Part shown: in pieces, positions 38,589 through 48,431 of the stretch
Layout of the letters: each line of letters starts with the position of its first letter
How positions within the stretch are numbered: position 1 is the first letter of the stretch
Source: Microbacterium sp. BK668
GTDB taxonomy: Bacteria > Actinomycetota > Actinomycetes > Actinomycetales > Microbacteriaceae
Reading direction: 5' to 3'
Assembly: GCF_004362195.1 (NCBI RefSeq)
Contig: NZ_SNWG01000002.1
Coordinates: 263,185 to 327,184 of the forward strand
DNA: 64,000 bases
Notes under the pieces: generated by a model
What the model saw: only the letters and a program-made list of their open reading frames with translations
Told to the model about the DNA's origin: nothing
Database searches by the model: none
Position numbers and translations under genes: made by a program

Positions 38589-39395
38589 GTGCTCGAGAAC
38601 CCGCGTTCGCCGCGAGTGCGCGCCGTCGCGAAGCTCGTGAAGCGGAGCGCCCGTCAGGAGACCGGCCTGTTCCTCCTGGAGGGGCCGCAAGCCGCGCGCG
38701 AAGTGCTCGCGTACCGGCCCGACACGCTCGTCGAGGTGTTCGCGACGCCCACCGCGATGGACAAGCACGGCGGCATCCGCGATGCCGCGCGGGACGCCGG
38801 CATCGACGTGGAGTACACGACCGAAGCCGTCCTCGACGCCATGGCCGACACCGTGACCCCTCAGGGGATCGTCGCCGTCGCGCGCCAGTCACCGACGTCG
38901 ATGCGCGAGGTCTTCGCGGCGCAGCCGACACTCGTCGCGATCTGCGAGGAGGTGCGCGACCCCGGCAACCTCGGGACCATCATCCGTGCCGCGGATGCCG
39001 CCGGGGCCGACGCCGTCGTGCTCACGGGCCGCACCGTCGATCCCTACAATCCCAAGGTCGTCCGCGCGACGACGGGATCGCTCTTCCACCTCCCGGTCGC
39101 CGTCGGCGTCGAGCTGGCTGCGACCGCCGAGCTCGCCCACGCCGCCGGCCTGCGCATCATCGCGGCCGACGTCGAGGGCGAGGACTTCCTCGCGCACCGC
39201 GAGCTGCTCGCCGAGCCGACCGCGTGGCTGTTCGGGAACGAGGCGCGCGGGCTCGACGAGGCATCCCTGAGTCACGCGGATCTGTCGCTGCGACTGCCCA
39301 TCTACGGCTCCGCCGAATCGCTCAACCTCGCCACCGCCGCGAGCGTCTGCCTCTACGAGAGCGCGTTCGCGCAGCGCGCCGTGCGGACGCCGTAG
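38589..39395 (+). CDS. TrmH/SpoU family RNA 2'-O-methyltransferase
   Basis: 268 aa. An N-terminal substrate-binding domain ([13 protein letters not shown]) is followed by the SPOUT knot. Motif 1 is [20 protein letters not shown], motif 2 [10 protein letters not shown] and motif 3 [14 protein letters not shown]. Such enzymes methylate rRNA or tRNA riboses. The target is not determinable. The position between rplT and pheS is usual for this family. GTG start 6 nt after a -10-like TATGCT (38577-38582), leaderless. Confidence 0.93.
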   Translation: MLENPRSPRVRAVAKLVKRSARQETGLFLLEGPQAAREVLAYRPDTLVEVFATPTAMDKHGGIRDAARDAGIDVEYTTEAVLDAMADTVTPQGIVAVARQSPTSMREVFAAQPTLVAICEEVRDPGNLGTIIRAADAAGADAVVLTGRTVDPYNPKVVRATTGSLFHLPVAVGVELAATAELAHAAGLRIIAADVEGEDFLAHRELLAEPTAWLFGNEARGLDEASLSHADLSLRLPIYGSAESLNLATAASVCLYESAFAQRAVRTP

Positions 39396-39475
39396 CGGCG
39401 CCGTCTCTGTTACAGGTCGGTAAAGCTCGGGACAGCCTCTGGCACAGCGTCACGAGGGACTCCTATGGTGCCGTT

Positions 39476-40267
39476 ATGGCGACACTCGACGACGGTGCCC
39501 CGAAGACGTCCAGCATCTCTGTGCGTCGAGGTGACCCGCTCGTGGTCATCACGGACGTGCAGAAGCACTACGGAGACTTCCAGGCGCTGAAAGACATCGA
39601 CCTCACGGTCAACCGCGGCGAGGTGGTCGTGGTGATCGGCCCGTCCGGCTCGGGCAAGTCGACCCTCTGCCGCACCATCAACCGTCTCGAGACCATCACC
39701 AGCGGCACGATCACGATCGACGGCAAGGAGCTGCCGAAAGAGGGCCGCTCCCTCGCCGAGCTGCGGGCGGACGTGGGGATGGTCTTCCAGTCGTTCAACC
39801 TCTTCGCACACCTGACCATCCTCGACAACGTGACGCTCGGGCCGATCAAGGTACGCAAGATGAAGAAGGCGGATGCCGAGCGCGAGGCGAAGGTCCTTCT
39901 CGACCGTGTCGGGGTGGGCCAGCAGGCGAACAAGCTTCCGGCGCAGCTGTCGGGCGGCCAGCAGCAGCGCGTCGCGATCGCCCGCGCCCTGGCCATGAAC
40001 CCGAAGGTCATGCTCTTCGACGAGCCGACGAGCGCGCTGGACCCCGAGATGATCAACGAGGTGCTCGACGTCATGGTCAGCCTCGCGCAGGAGGGGATGA
40101 CGATGATCGTCGTGACCCACGAGATGGGCTTCGCGCGCAAAGCCGCCGACCGCGTCGTGTTCATGTCGGACGGCCAGATCGTCGAGGAAGCGGTACCCGA
40201 GCAGTTCTTCACGAACCCGCAGAGCGCGCGGGCGAAGGACTTCCTCTCGAAGCTCCTGACGCACTGA
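39476..40267 (+). CDS. gluA: Glutamate/amino-acid ABC transporter ATP-binding protein
   Basis: 263 aa polar amino-acid ATPase. Walker [10 protein letters not shown] near residues 55-63, Q-loop VFQSFNLF, signature LSGGQQQR near 158, Walker [14 protein letters not shown]-loop VTHEMGF. The sequence is close to GluA of Corynebacterium, and the gene order gluABCD supports glutamate as substrate. A -10-like TATGGT (39464-39469) lies 6 nt before the ATG (leaderless). Confidence 0.93.
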   Translation: MATLDDGAPKTSSISVRRGDPLVVITDVQKHYGDFQALKDIDLTVNRGEVVVVIGPSGSGKSTLCRTINRLETITSGTITIDGKELPKEGRSLAELRADVGMVFQSFNLFAHLTILDNVTLGPIKVRKMKKADAEREAKVLLDRVGVGQQANKLPAQLSGGQQQRVAIARALAMNPKVMLFDEPTSALDPEMINEVLDVMVSLAQEGMTMIVVTHEMGFARKAADRVVFMSDGQIVEEAVPEQFFTNPQSARAKDFLSKLLTH

Positions 40268-40394
40268 CGCGTCGGAACACCCCCCGCACCGAGAAAGGAC
40301 CCGCCACACGCAACACAGCGAGGCATCCGGACGCCCCCGAACGTCGGACACGGAACCGACACGAAACATGCGCGATCACACAGGAGAAGGACAC

Positions 40395-41309
40395 ATGCGA
40401 AAGTCACGGATCATCACGGCCCTCGGCCTTGCAGCCGCAGCCGCGCTCCCACTCACGGCCTGCAACAGCGGCACGCCGGGCGGCTCGCCGACGACGGAGT
40501 CCTCGGGAGAGGCCGAGGAGAGCGGCACGTGGTTCACCGTCGCCGACAGCGTCGACCTCGAGGGAAGCCCCACCTACGACGCGATCCAGGAGCGCGGCAC
40601 CGTCAAGGTCGGTGTCAAGGAGGACCAGCCGGGCCTCGGCTACCTCGACCCCACGACGGGCGACCGCACCGGCTTCGACGTCGACGTCGCGCGGTGGATC
40701 GCGGCATCCCTCGGCTACGACGAGGATCAGATCGAGTACACGGCGATCCCTTCGGCGAACCGCGAGCAGGCGATCCTCAACGGCGACATCGACTACTACG
40801 TCGGCACCTACTCGATCACCGACAAGCGCAAGGACCAGATCTCCTTCGCGGGCCCCTACTTCATCACCGGGCAGGGCCTCCTGGTCGCCGCCGACAATGA
40901 GGACATCAGCGGTCCCGACGACCTGGCCGGCAAGAACGTCTGCTCGGCGACGGGCTCGACCTCGATCCAGAAGATCAAGGACGACTATCCCGACGCCACG
41001 ACCACGGAGTTCGACACGTACTCGCAGTGCGTGGAGCAGCTCAAGAGCGGGCAGGTGGATGCCGTCACCACCGACGAGGCGATCCTCATCGGCTACGCGG
41101 CACAGGACCCCGACAACCTCAAGGTCGTCGGCGACGTCTTCAGCGAGGAGCGCTACGGCGTGGGCCTTGCCAAGGGCGACACCGCGCTGCAGGAGTTCAT
41201 CAACACCATGTTCACCGACGGCGGCGACATCTGGCAGGCCGTCTTCGACAAGAACCTTGGCCCGGCCGGCGTCACGGGCGAGCAGCCCCAGACCGATCCC
41301 GTCAGCTGA
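40395..41309 (+). CDS. gluB: Glutamate-binding lipoprotein of ABC transporter
   Basis: 304 aa. The signal peptide ends in lipobox LTAC with the lipidated C23, so it is anchored outside the membrane. A Ser/Glu-rich linker leads to a type-3 solute-binding domain (GTVKVGVKEDQPGLGYLD, GFDVDVARWIAASLG, DYYVGTYSITDKRKDQISFAGPYF split, VCSATGSTS). The ATG was chosen for AGGAGAAGG at 40382-40390. A stable hairpin follows the gene. Confidence 0.94.
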   Translation: MRKSRIITALGLAAAAALPLTACNSGTPGGSPTTESSGEAEESGTWFTVADSVDLEGSPTYDAIQERGTVKVGVKEDQPGLGYLDPTTGDRTGFDVDVARWIAASLGYDEDQIEYTAIPSANREQAILNGDIDYYVGTYSITDKRKDQISFAGPYFITGQGLLVAADNEDISGPDDLAGKNVCSATGSTSIQKIKDDYPDATTTEFDTYSQCVEQLKSGQVDAVTTDEAILIGYAAQDPDNLKVVGDVFSEERYGVGLAKGDTALQEFINTMFTDGGDIWQAVFDKNLGPAGVTGEQPQTDPVS

Positions 41310-41318
41310 CGGCCGACC

Positions 41319-41349
41319 CGGTGGCGCCCGCTCACGGCGGGCGCCACCG
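41319..41349 (+). terminator. 13-bp hairpin between gluB and gluC (attenuator/mRNA-stabilising)
   Basis: CGGTGGCGCCCGC (41319-41331) pairs perfectly with GCGGGCGCCACCG (41337-41349) around TCACG. There is no T-tract. Hairpins between binding-protein and permease genes usually give partial termination and 3' protection, so that the binding protein is made in excess. Confidence 0.75.
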
Positions 41350-41386
41350 TCCCGGCTGAGGACCACGAAAGGAGGAGGATGCCGCG

Positions 41387-42034
41387 GTGAACCAGATCAT
41401 CGACTACCCCGACGTCTGGCTCGAGGCGCTGTGGGGCACACTCGTGCTCTTCGTCGGCGGAGGGCTCATCGCGCTCGTGCTCGGCGTCATCGTCGGGGCG
41501 ATGCGCGTCTCACCGGTTCCCATCGCGCGCTCGGTCGGCGCGGTGTACGTGAACTGGATCCGCAACACCCCCCTCACGCTCGTGATGTTCTTCTTCGCCT
41601 TCTGCGTCCCGCTCCTTCTGCCGGGACGCGCGAACTTCCTCGTGCTCGCGGTGTGGGCGCTCGGCATCTACACGGCGACCTACGTCGCCGAGACGATCCG
41701 CTCCGGCGTCAACACCGTCCCCGTCGGGCAGGCCGAGGCCGCGCGCGCGCTCGGGCTCACCTTCGGTCAGGTGATGAGTCTCATCGTCCTGCCGCAGGCC
41801 GCGCGGTCGGTCATCCCGCCGATGATGAGCGTCTTCATCGCCCTCCTCAAGAACACGACCGTCGCCGCGGGCTTCGCCGTGGTGAATCTCGGCAACATCC
41901 GCGCCGACATGAGCGAGAAGGGGGAGAACCAGCTCGTGACGATCCTGCTCGTCATGGTGGTCTTCGTCATCATGGTGTTCCTCCTGGCGTGGGTCCAGCG
42001 CATCCTCGAGCGGAAGTGGAGGATCGCGCGATGA
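41387..42034 (+). CDS. gluC: Glutamate ABC transporter permease GluC
   Basis: 215 aa, HisM-type permease with about five helices. The N-terminal amphipathic start and helix (WLEALWGTLVLFVGGGLIAL), the RNTPLTLVMFFF region and the EAA loop (GQAEAARALGLTFGQVMSLIVLPQAAR, split) that docks on GluA are all visible. GTG start after GGAGGAGG. It overlaps gluD as ATGA. Confidence 0.93.
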   Translation: MNQIIDYPDVWLEALWGTLVLFVGGGLIALVLGVIVGAMRVSPVPIARSVGAVYVNWIRNTPLTLVMFFFAFCVPLLLPGRANFLVLAVWALGIYTATYVAETIRSGVNTVPVGQAEAARALGLTFGQVMSLIVLPQAARSVIPPMMSVFIALLKNTTVAAGFAVVNLGNIRADMSEKGENQLVTILLVMVVFVIMVFLLAWVQRILERKWRIAR

Positions 42035-42966
42035 GCACGAGCTCCGTCCTCTACGACGTGCCCGGACCGAAGGCCGTCGTCCGCAACCGGATCCTCGGTA
42101 TCGTCACGATCCTCGTCGTGCTCGGCATCCTGGGCTTCGTCATCTACCGCTTCTGGGTGACCGGTCAGTTCAGCGCCGAGAAGTGGTACGCCTTCACCTT
42201 CACGCGCATCTGGGAGCAGTTCGGGCTCGCGACCCTGCGCACGCTCGCGGCCTTCGCGGTCGCCGCCGTCGGAGCGCTCATCCTCGGCTTCGTGCTCGCC
42301 ATCGGCCGTCTCTCCGACCACGCCTGGATCCGGCTGCCGATCACGGCGATCACCGAGGTCTTCCGCGCCATCCCGGTGCTCGTCTTCATGATCCTGCTCT
42401 ACTACGGCCTGCCCGTCATCGGGATCAAGATGCCGTCCTACTGGGCGGTCGTCATCGCGCTCATCGCCTACAACGGCTCCGTTCTCGCCGAGGTCATCCG
42501 GGCGGGGGTCGAATCGCTCCCGCGGGGTCAGCGCGAGGCGGGCTTCGCGATCGGGCTGCGCAAGTCGGGCGTGCTGAGGCTGATCCTCCTGCCCCAGGCG
42601 ATCCGCGCCATGCTGCCGGTCATCATCTCCCAGCTCGTGGTGTGCTTGAAGGACACGGCGCTCGGGTTCATCATCACGTACCCGGAGCTGCTGTACTTCG
42701 CCCGCACCCTCGGCTCCAACGCCGTGCTCGGGTCGCCCCTCATCCCGGCCGCTCTCGTCGCCGGCGCGATCTACGTCGTGCTCTGCCTGATCCTCTCCTA
42801 CGCCGCTTACGTCGTCGAGAAGCGACTGCGGCGCTCGCCGCGGACGGTCGCCGTCGCGGGGGCGGGCCTCGGTCCCGGCGTCGGCAATGCGCCGACGACC
42901 GACACGGCGCTTCTCGCGGCCCAGCAGGAGCTCGACGTCATCGAGCGCGACGCCGGCGGCTCGTAG
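42031..42966 (+). CDS. gluD: Glutamate ABC transporter permease GluD
   Basis: 311 aa. An extra N-terminal helix (residues 22-45) precedes a permease domain with TLRTLAAFAVAAVGALILGF, the FRAIPVLVFMILLYYGLP region and the EAA loop QREAGFAIGLRKSGVLRLILLPQA (split at GLRKSG). The cytoplasmic tail is ~40 residues. It is coupled to gluC and ends the gluABCD set. The 43 bp after it carry the pheS promoter. Confidence 0.93.
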   Translation: MSTSSVLYDVPGPKAVVRNRILGIVTILVVLGILGFVIYRFWVTGQFSAEKWYAFTFTRIWEQFGLATLRTLAAFAVAAVGALILGFVLAIGRLSDHAWIRLPITAITEVFRAIPVLVFMILLYYGLPVIGIKMPSYWAVVIALIAYNGSVLAEVIRAGVESLPRGQREAGFAIGLRKSGVLRLILLPQAIRAMLPVIISQLVVCLKDTALGFIITYPELLYFARTLGSNAVLGSPLIPAALVAGAIYVVLCLILSYAAYVVEKRLRRSPRTVAVAGAGLGPGVGNAPTTDTALLAAQQELDVIERDAGGS

Positions 42967-43009
42967 CGCGGACGGGAGCGGCATCCGCCCGCCGGTAGAC
43001 TCGACCCTC

Positions 43010-44050
43010 GTGTCTGACGTTCTGGAGATCACCCCCGAGGCGGTGGATGACGCGGTCGCGGCGGCCCTCGCGGCGATCGCCGGCGCCGCCACGACGGCTG
43101 ACCTGAAGGCCGCGCGCAGCGCGCACAGCGCCGAGGGCTCGACGCTGGCGAAGCTCAACGCGCGGCTGCGCGAGGTCGCGCCGGAGAAGAAGGCCGAGTT
43201 CGGAAAGCTCATCGGCCAGGCGCGCGGGCGCGTGAACCAGGCCCTCGCCGCGCGGGAGGCCGCGGTCGCCGAGGCCGAGACCGCCGCCCGGCTCGAAGCC
43301 GAGCGCGTCGACATCACGGCGCTCGCGCAGCGGGCACGCGTCGGGGCGCGGCATCCCATCTCCCTGCTCCAGGAGGAGGTCGCCGACCTCTTCGTCGGGA
43401 TGGGCTGGGAGATCGCGGAGGGACCCGAGCTCGAGCACGAGTGGTTCAACTTCGACGCCCTCAACTTCGATGAGGACCACCCGGCCCGTCAGATGCAGGA
43501 CACCTTCTTCGTCGACCCCGTCGAGCGTCATCTCGTCATGCGCACCCACACCAGCCCCGTCCAGGTCCGCTCGATGCTCGAGCGCGACCTGCCGCTGTAC
43601 GTGCTGTGCCCGGGGCGGGTGTACCGCACGGACGAGTTCGATGCGACCCACCTGCCGGTGTTCACGCAGTTCGAGGGCATCGTCGTCGACCGCGGCATCA
43701 CGATGGCGCACCTGAAGGGCACGCTCGACCACGCGGCGCGCGTGCTGTTCGGACCCGAGGCGAAGACGCGCTTCCGTGCCAACTACTTCCCCTTCACCGA
43801 GCCGTCGGCCGAGCTGGACCTGTGGCACCCGACGTTCAAGGGCGGTGCCCGCTGGATCGAGTGGGGCGGCTGCGGGATGATCAACCCGAACGTGCTGCGC
43901 GCCGCCGGGATCGACCCCGAGGAGTACTCGGGCTTCGCCTTCGGCATGGGCATCGAGCGCACGCTCATGTTCCGCTCCGACGTGCAGGACATGCGCGACA
44001 TGGCCGAGGGCGACGTCCGCTTCAGCGAGCAGTTCGGGATGGTGGTCTGA
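43010..44050 (+). CDS. pheS: Phenylalanine--tRNA ligase alpha subunit
   Basis: 346 aa. An N-terminal coiled-coil tRNA-binding arm (residues 1-90) is followed by the class II catalytic core: motif 1 region (HPISLLQEEVADLFVGMG), motif 2 THTSPVQVRSM/VYRTDEFDATHLPVFTQFEG (split), and motif 3 GFAFGMGIERTLMFR. GTG start with -10 TAGACT (42996-43001) 8 nt upstream, so leaderless. No T-box or attenuator is visible. Overlaps pheT (TGATG). Confidence 0.97.
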   Translation: MSDVLEITPEAVDDAVAAALAAIAGAATTADLKAARSAHSAEGSTLAKLNARLREVAPEKKAEFGKLIGQARGRVNQALAAREAAVAEAETAARLEAERVDITALAQRARVGARHPISLLQEEVADLFVGMGWEIAEGPELEHEWFNFDALNFDEDHPARQMQDTFFVDPVERHLVMRTHTSPVQVRSMLERDLPLYVLCPGRVYRTDEFDATHLPVFTQFEGIVVDRGITMAHLKGTLDHAARVLFGPEAKTRFRANYFPFTEPSAELDLWHPTFKGGARWIEWGGCGMINPNVLRAAGIDPEEYSGFAFGMGIERTLMFRSDVQDMRDMAEGDVRFSEQFGMVV

Positions 44051-46593
44051 TGCGGGTTCCGCTTTCGTGGCTGCGGGAGTACGTCGACGTGCCGACGGAT
44101 GCCTCGGCCGACGACGTCCTCGCCGCGCTCGTGCGCGTCGGCTTCGAGGAGGAGGACGTCCACCGCTTCGACCTCCGGGGGCCGATCGTCGTGGGCGAGG
44201 TCGTCGAGTTCGTCGAGGAGCCGCAGTCGAACGGCAAGACGATCCGATGGTGCCAGGTGCGCGTCGCCGCGGACGACGAGCTCGCCGCTGACGGCGGTCC
44301 GGCCGTCCACGGCATCGTGTGCGGCGCCCGCAACTTCTTCGCCGGCGACAAGGTCGTGGTGACCATGCCCGGCTCGGTGCTGCCCGGCCCGTTCCCGATC
44401 GCGGCGCGCAAGACCTACGGGCACGTCTCGGACGGCATGATCGCGTCGGCGAAGGAGCTGGGGCTCGGCGACGAGCACTCCGGCATCCTCCGCCTCGTCG
44501 AGCTCGGCATCGACGCACCCGTCGGCACCGACGCCGTCGCGCTGCTCGGCCTCGACGACGTCGCCGTCGACATCAACGTCACGCCCGACCGCGGCTACGC
44601 GCTGTCGGTGCGCGGCGTCGCGCGCGAGTACTCGCATGCGACCGGTGCCGCCTTCCGCGACCCCGGACTCCGCGAACGGGACGAAGTCGGCCTGGTCGAC
44701 GAGAAGGCGTTCGAGGTGGCCGTCGACGACGCCGCCCCCATCCGCGGCCGAGCCGGAGCGACGGAGTTCGTCGCGCGCATCGTCCGGGACGTCGACCCCA
44801 CCAAGCCGACGCCCGCGTGGATGGTCGCGCGGCTGACGCTCGCCGGCATCCGCTCCCTCGGGATACTGATCGACATCACCAACTACGTGATGCTCGAGCT
44901 CGGGCAGCCGATCCACGGCTACGACCTCGACAAGCTGCAGGGCGGCATCACGGTCCGCCGCGCGACTGCGGGCGAGCAGCTCGCGACGCTCGACGGCAAG
45001 GTCCGCGCGCTGTCTGCCGAAGACCTCCTCATCACGGATGCCTCGGGTCCCATCGGCCTCGCGGGCGTCATGGGCGGCGGCACGACGGAGATGAGCGACA
45101 CCACCCGCAACGTGCTGATCGAGGCGGCGACGTTCGACCCCGTGTCGATCGCACGCACGGCCCGTCGGCACAAGCTCCCGAGCGAGGCATCCCGTCGCTT
45201 CGAGCGCGGCGTCGACCCCGCGATCCCCTTCGTCGCGGCGGCCAGGGTCGCCGAGCTCATGGTCCAGTACGCCGGCGGCACCGACACGCGCAGCGGAGGC
45301 GCGCTCTCGCGCACGCTCGAGACGCGCGCGATCGAGCTTCCCGTCGGCTTCGTGCAGGGCATCATCGGGGTCCAGTACAGCCGGGAGGAGATCGTCGACG
45401 CGCTCGAGACGATCGGATGCCACGTGGATCCGTCCTCCTCCGCGCCGGGCGAGGGGTGGCGCGTGACGCCCCCGTCATGGCGCCCCGACCTCACCGACAA
45501 GTGGACGCTCGCCGAGGAGGTCGCCCGGATCGAGGGCTACGACCGCATCCCGTCGGTGCTGCCCCTCCCGCCCTCGGGGCGCGGCCTGACCTCGGCGCAG
45601 CAGGGCCGTCGCCGCGTCGCCAACGCGCTCGCCGCGGCGGGGTTCGTCGAGACGCCGTCGTTCGGATTCACGACCGAGGAGCTCAACGACCTGCACGGCT
45701 CGCCGTCGGGGGGGCACCTCCCGTCGGTGCGGCTGGCGAACCCGCTCGACGGGCAGTCGCCGTTCCTGCGGCGGTCGCTCGTTCCGGGCCTCCTGCAGGT
45801 CGCCCACCGCAACCAGTCGCGCGGTCTCTCCGATCTCTCGCTCTTCGAGACGGGCACCGTCTTCCTCCCGGAGGCGGGCGTTCGCTACGGCACGTCGTTC
45901 GTTCCGCCTCTCGCGGTGCGACCGGATGCCGCGACCCTGGCCGAGCTCGATGCCTCCATCCCGCCGCAGCACCGCCACGTGGCCGTGCTCCTGACGGGGA
46001 GCGTCGTCGCCAAGCAGCCGGGACAGCCGCCTGTCGCGGCCGAGCTCGCCGACGCGCTGGACGCCGTGCGGATCATCGGCGCGGCCGCCGGGGTCTCGAT
46101 CGACGTGGCGCAGGGCGAGCGAGCGGCGCTGCACCCGGGACGCACGGGAGTGCTCTCGGTCGGCACGACCGAGGTCGGCTACGTCGGAGAGGTGCTGCCC
46201 GCCGTCGCCGAGGCATCCGACCTCCCGGGTCGCGTCTACGTCGCCGAGATCGACCTGGACCTGATCCTGTCGCTCGCGGGCGAGAAGGTCGTCGCGGCGT
46301 CGCTGTCGACGTTCCCCGCCGCGACGCAGGACGTCTCGCTCGTGCTGCCCGCGGAGGTGCCCGCGGCCGCGGCACGTGCCGCGCTCGTCGAGGGCGCGGG
46401 GGAGCTGCTCGAATCGGCACGACTCGTCGACGACTATCGCGGCCAGGGTCTTCCCGAGGGTTCGAAGAGCCTGACGTTCGCGTTGCGCTTCCGCGCGCCC
46501 GACCGAACCCTGACGGCGGCCGAGGCGACCGAGGCGAAGCTCGCCGGCGTGGCCGCGGCGTCCTCGCGCTTCGGGGCATCCCTCCGCGAGTGA
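44050..46593 (+). CDS. pheT: Phenylalanine--tRNA ligase beta subunit
   Basis: 847 aa. Domains in order: N-terminal start MRVPLSWLREYVDVP, tRNA-binding EMAP/OB fold (~45-155, ICGARNFFAGDKVVV-like), B3/B4 editing domain (~215-390, RRATAGEQLATLDGK), B5 (~410-490), class II-like core and the C-terminal ferredoxin-fold anticodon-binding domain (~755-847, STFPAATQDVSLVLP, SLTFALRFRAPDRTLT). It forms the alpha2-beta2 enzyme with PheS. Confidence 0.97.
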   Translation: MRVPLSWLREYVDVPTDASADDVLAALVRVGFEEEDVHRFDLRGPIVVGEVVEFVEEPQSNGKTIRWCQVRVAADDELAADGGPAVHGIVCGARNFFAGDKVVVTMPGSVLPGPFPIAARKTYGHVSDGMIASAKELGLGDEHSGILRLVELGIDAPVGTDAVALLGLDDVAVDINVTPDRGYALSVRGVAREYSHATGAAFRDPGLRERDEVGLVDEKAFEVAVDDAAPIRGRAGATEFVARIVRDVDPTKPTPAWMVARLTLAGIRSLGILIDITNYVMLELGQPIHGYDLDKLQGGITVRRATAGEQLATLDGKVRALSAEDLLITDASGPIGLAGVMGGGTTEMSDTTRNVLIEAATFDPVSIARTARRHKLPSEASRRFERGVDPAIPFVAAARVAELMVQYAGGTDTRSGGALSRTLETRAIELPVGFVQGIIGVQYSREEIVDALETIGCHVDPSSSAPGEGWRVTPPSWRPDLTDKWTLAEEVARIEGYDRIPSVLPLPPSGRGLTSAQQGRRRVANALAAAGFVETPSFGFTTEELNDLHGSPSGGHLPSVRLANPLDGQSPFLRRSLVPGLLQVAHRNQSRGLSDLSLFETGTVFLPEAGVRYGTSFVPPLAVRPDAATLAELDASIPPQHRHVAVLLTGSVVAKQPGQPPVAAELADALDAVRIIGAAAGVSIDVAQGERAALHPGRTGVLSVGTTEVGYVGEVLPAVAEASDLPGRVYVAEIDLDLILSLAGEKVVAASLSTFPAATQDVSLVLPAEVPAAAARAALVEGAGELLESARLVDDYRGQGLPEGSKSLTFALRFRAPDRTLTAAEATEAKLAGVAAASSRFGASLRE

Positions 46594-46602
46594 CGACGGG
46601 CG

Positions 46603-46642
46603 ATCCGGTGGTCGAGCGAGGAGCGAAGCGACGAGACCGGAT
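46603..46642 (+). repeat. Intergenic palindrome after pheT (probable terminator, repetitive type)
   Basis: ATCCGGT (46603-46609) pairs with ACCGGAT (46636-46642), with inner GTCG/CGAC. The middle reads GAGCGAGGAGCGAAGCGACG, a motif style that recurs between genes in Microbacteriaceae (a similar GAGCGTAGCGAG lies at 48607-48618). It stands 10 bp after the pheT stop and likely ends the operon. Confidence 0.55.
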
Positions 46643-46707
46643 GCATCGGACCCGCCGGGAGACCTCGTCGCGGGCGTAGGTTGGAAAGCCCCCGACGGAG
46701 GAGACGC

Positions 46708-47457
46708 GTGGCCGAGACCATCCAGCTGACCGCACCCGACGCCACCGGGTTCGACGTGTACGTCGCACGGCCCGCGGGCCGACCCGTCGGAGGCCTCGTC
46801 GTCATCCATGAGATCTGGGGGCTCGTCGACCACATCCGCGATGTCGCCGACCGCTTCGCCGACGAGGGATGGCTCGTCGCGGCGCCCGACATCCTGAGCA
46901 GAGCCGGGGTCGAGCCGCAGCTCGGCGAGGAGCTCTTCGGCCTTCTGAACAGCCCCGACGAGGAGGTGCGCACCGCTGCGCAGCCCCGCCTGCGGGACGC
47001 CCTCTCCGAGATGAGGGCTCCGGGTTATGCGGAGTGGGCCGTACCGGCGCTGCGCAGCGTCGTGGACTGGCTGGAGGACCAGCCTGACGTCGGCGGCCGC
47101 GTCGCGGTCACGGGCTTCTGCTTCGGGGGCACGTATGCCTTCGCGCTCGCCGCGTCGGATGCCCGGCTTCGGGCCGTCGTCCCGTTCTACGGCACGGCAC
47201 CGTCGGCGGAGCGGATCGCGCAGATCCAGGCCCCGGTGCTCGCGCTGTACGGCGAGCAGGACCAGGCGCTCGTCGACGCACTCCCCGGCGTCCGCCAGGC
47301 GATGGCCGATGCCGGGGTGGAGTTCGAAGCGGTGGTGTATCCCGGCGCGCAGCACGCCTTCTTCAACGACACCGGCAGCCGCTACAGCGCCGCCCACGCG
47401 ATGGAGGCGTGGGCCCGCGTGCTCGCGTTCCTCGACGAGAAGGTCGTCGGGGAGTGA
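46708..47457 (+). CDS. Dienelactone hydrolase family protein
   Basis: 249 aa alpha/beta hydrolase. The nucleophile is cysteine, C138 in GFCFGG, as in dienelactone hydrolase. Asp lies in GEQDQ near residue 187 and His in AQHAFFND near 217. Early VVIHEIWGL supplies the Glu-containing loop typical of the family. True chlorocatechol-pathway activity is not implied without neighbours. GTG start after GGAGGAG. Overlaps the next gene by GTGA. Confidence 0.9.
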   Translation: MAETIQLTAPDATGFDVYVARPAGRPVGGLVVIHEIWGLVDHIRDVADRFADEGWLVAAPDILSRAGVEPQLGEELFGLLNSPDEEVRTAAQPRLRDALSEMRAPGYAEWAVPALRSVVDWLEDQPDVGGRVAVTGFCFGGTYAFALAASDARLRAVVPFYGTAPSAERIAQIQAPVLALYGEQDQALVDALPGVRQAMADAGVEFEAVVYPGAQHAFFNDTGSRYSAAHAMEAWARVLAFLDEKVVGE

Positions 47458-48431
47458 CGTCCGTCCTCGTCCTGGGCGGCACCGGCTGGCTGAGCGGATG
47501 GCTCGCGCGGGACTGGATCGCCGCGGGCGCCGAGGTGACCTGCCTGGCGCGCGGCACGCGGCCGGCCCCCGACGGAGCCGCGCTCGTCGAGGCCGACCGG
47601 GCTGCCCCGGATGCCTACGACGGCGTCATGGATCGCGACTGGGACGAGGTGGTCGACATCTCCTCCGACGCCCGCCATGTCGAGGCCGCCGTCTCGGCGC
47701 TCGCCGACCGCGCGGCGCACTGGACGTACGTCTCCACCCTGTCGGTCTATGCAGCCGTCGACGTCGAGGGCGCCGACGAGTCCGCGGCGCTGCTCGAGCC
47801 GGCCCGCCCCGGTGACGAGTACGACTACGGACGCGCGAAGGTCGCGGCCGAGGCATCCGTCCGCGCAGCTCTGGAGCCTCGCGCGGCGATCGTCCGGCCC
47901 GGCCTGATCGTGGGTCCCGGAGACCCCTCCGACCGCTTCGGGTACTGGGTCGCCCGCTTCGCGATGGCGGGCGACGAGCCGGTCCTCGTCCCGCAGACCG
48001 GGGGGCGCAGCGTCCAGGTCATCGACGTGCGCGATCTCGCGGCGTTCCTCGTGTCCGTCGGCCGAACCGGCTGGGCGGGCATCGCCAACGCCATCGGCGA
48101 TCCCATGCCGCTCGGCGATCTCCTCGAGCACGCCCGCACCGTCGCCGGGCACACGGGTGAGGTGCGTTCCGCCGACGACGCGCTGCTGCAGGAGCACGAC
48201 GTCGCGTACTGGATGGGCCCGCGGGCTCTGCCGCTATGGCTCCCGGCCGATATGAACGGCTTCGCGACGCGCACGAACAGCGTCTACCGGAACCTCGGCG
48301 GATCCCTCCGCCCCCTCGACCGGACGCTCCGCGACACCCTCGCCGACGAGAGGGAACGAGGGCTCGACCGGGAGCGCCGATCCGGACTGCCCCGGACCGA
48401 CGAGCTGGCCGTCCTCGCGGACCTCGGGTGA
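47454..48431 (+). CDS. NAD(P)-dependent epimerase/dehydratase family protein
   Basis: 325 aa extended-SDR type. The Rossmann motif is VLVLGGTGWLSGWLARDW at residues 4-21, of the GGTGxxG variety, and the catalytic tyrosine lies in DEYDYGRAKVAAE (YxxxK). ALEPRAAIVRPGLIVGPGDPSDRF (split at IVRPGLIVGPGD) is typical of nucleoside-diphosphate-sugar epimerase-like proteins. The substrate is unknown. Coupled to the dienelactone hydrolase. Confidence 0.87.
   Translation: MTSVLVLGGTGWLSGWLARDWIAAGAEVTCLARGTRPAPDGAALVEADRAAPDAYDGVMDRDWDEVVDISSDARHVEAAVSALADRAAHWTYVSTLSVYAAVDVEGADESAALLEPARPGDEYDYGRAKVAAEASVRAALEPRAAIVRPGLIVGPGDPSDRFGYWVARFAMAGDEPVLVPQTGGRSVQVIDVRDLAAFLVSVGRTGWAGIANAIGDPMPLGDLLEHARTVAGHTGEVRSADDALLQEHDVAYWMGPRALPLWLPADMNGFATRTNSVYRNLGGSLRPLDRTLRDTLADERERGLDRERRSGLPRTDELAVLADLG

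Noticed and set aside
41319-41349. Full terminator separating gluB from gluCD
   Set aside because: No U-tract, and gluC has only a ribosome-binding site and no evident promoter after it. Partial termination or protection is more likely.
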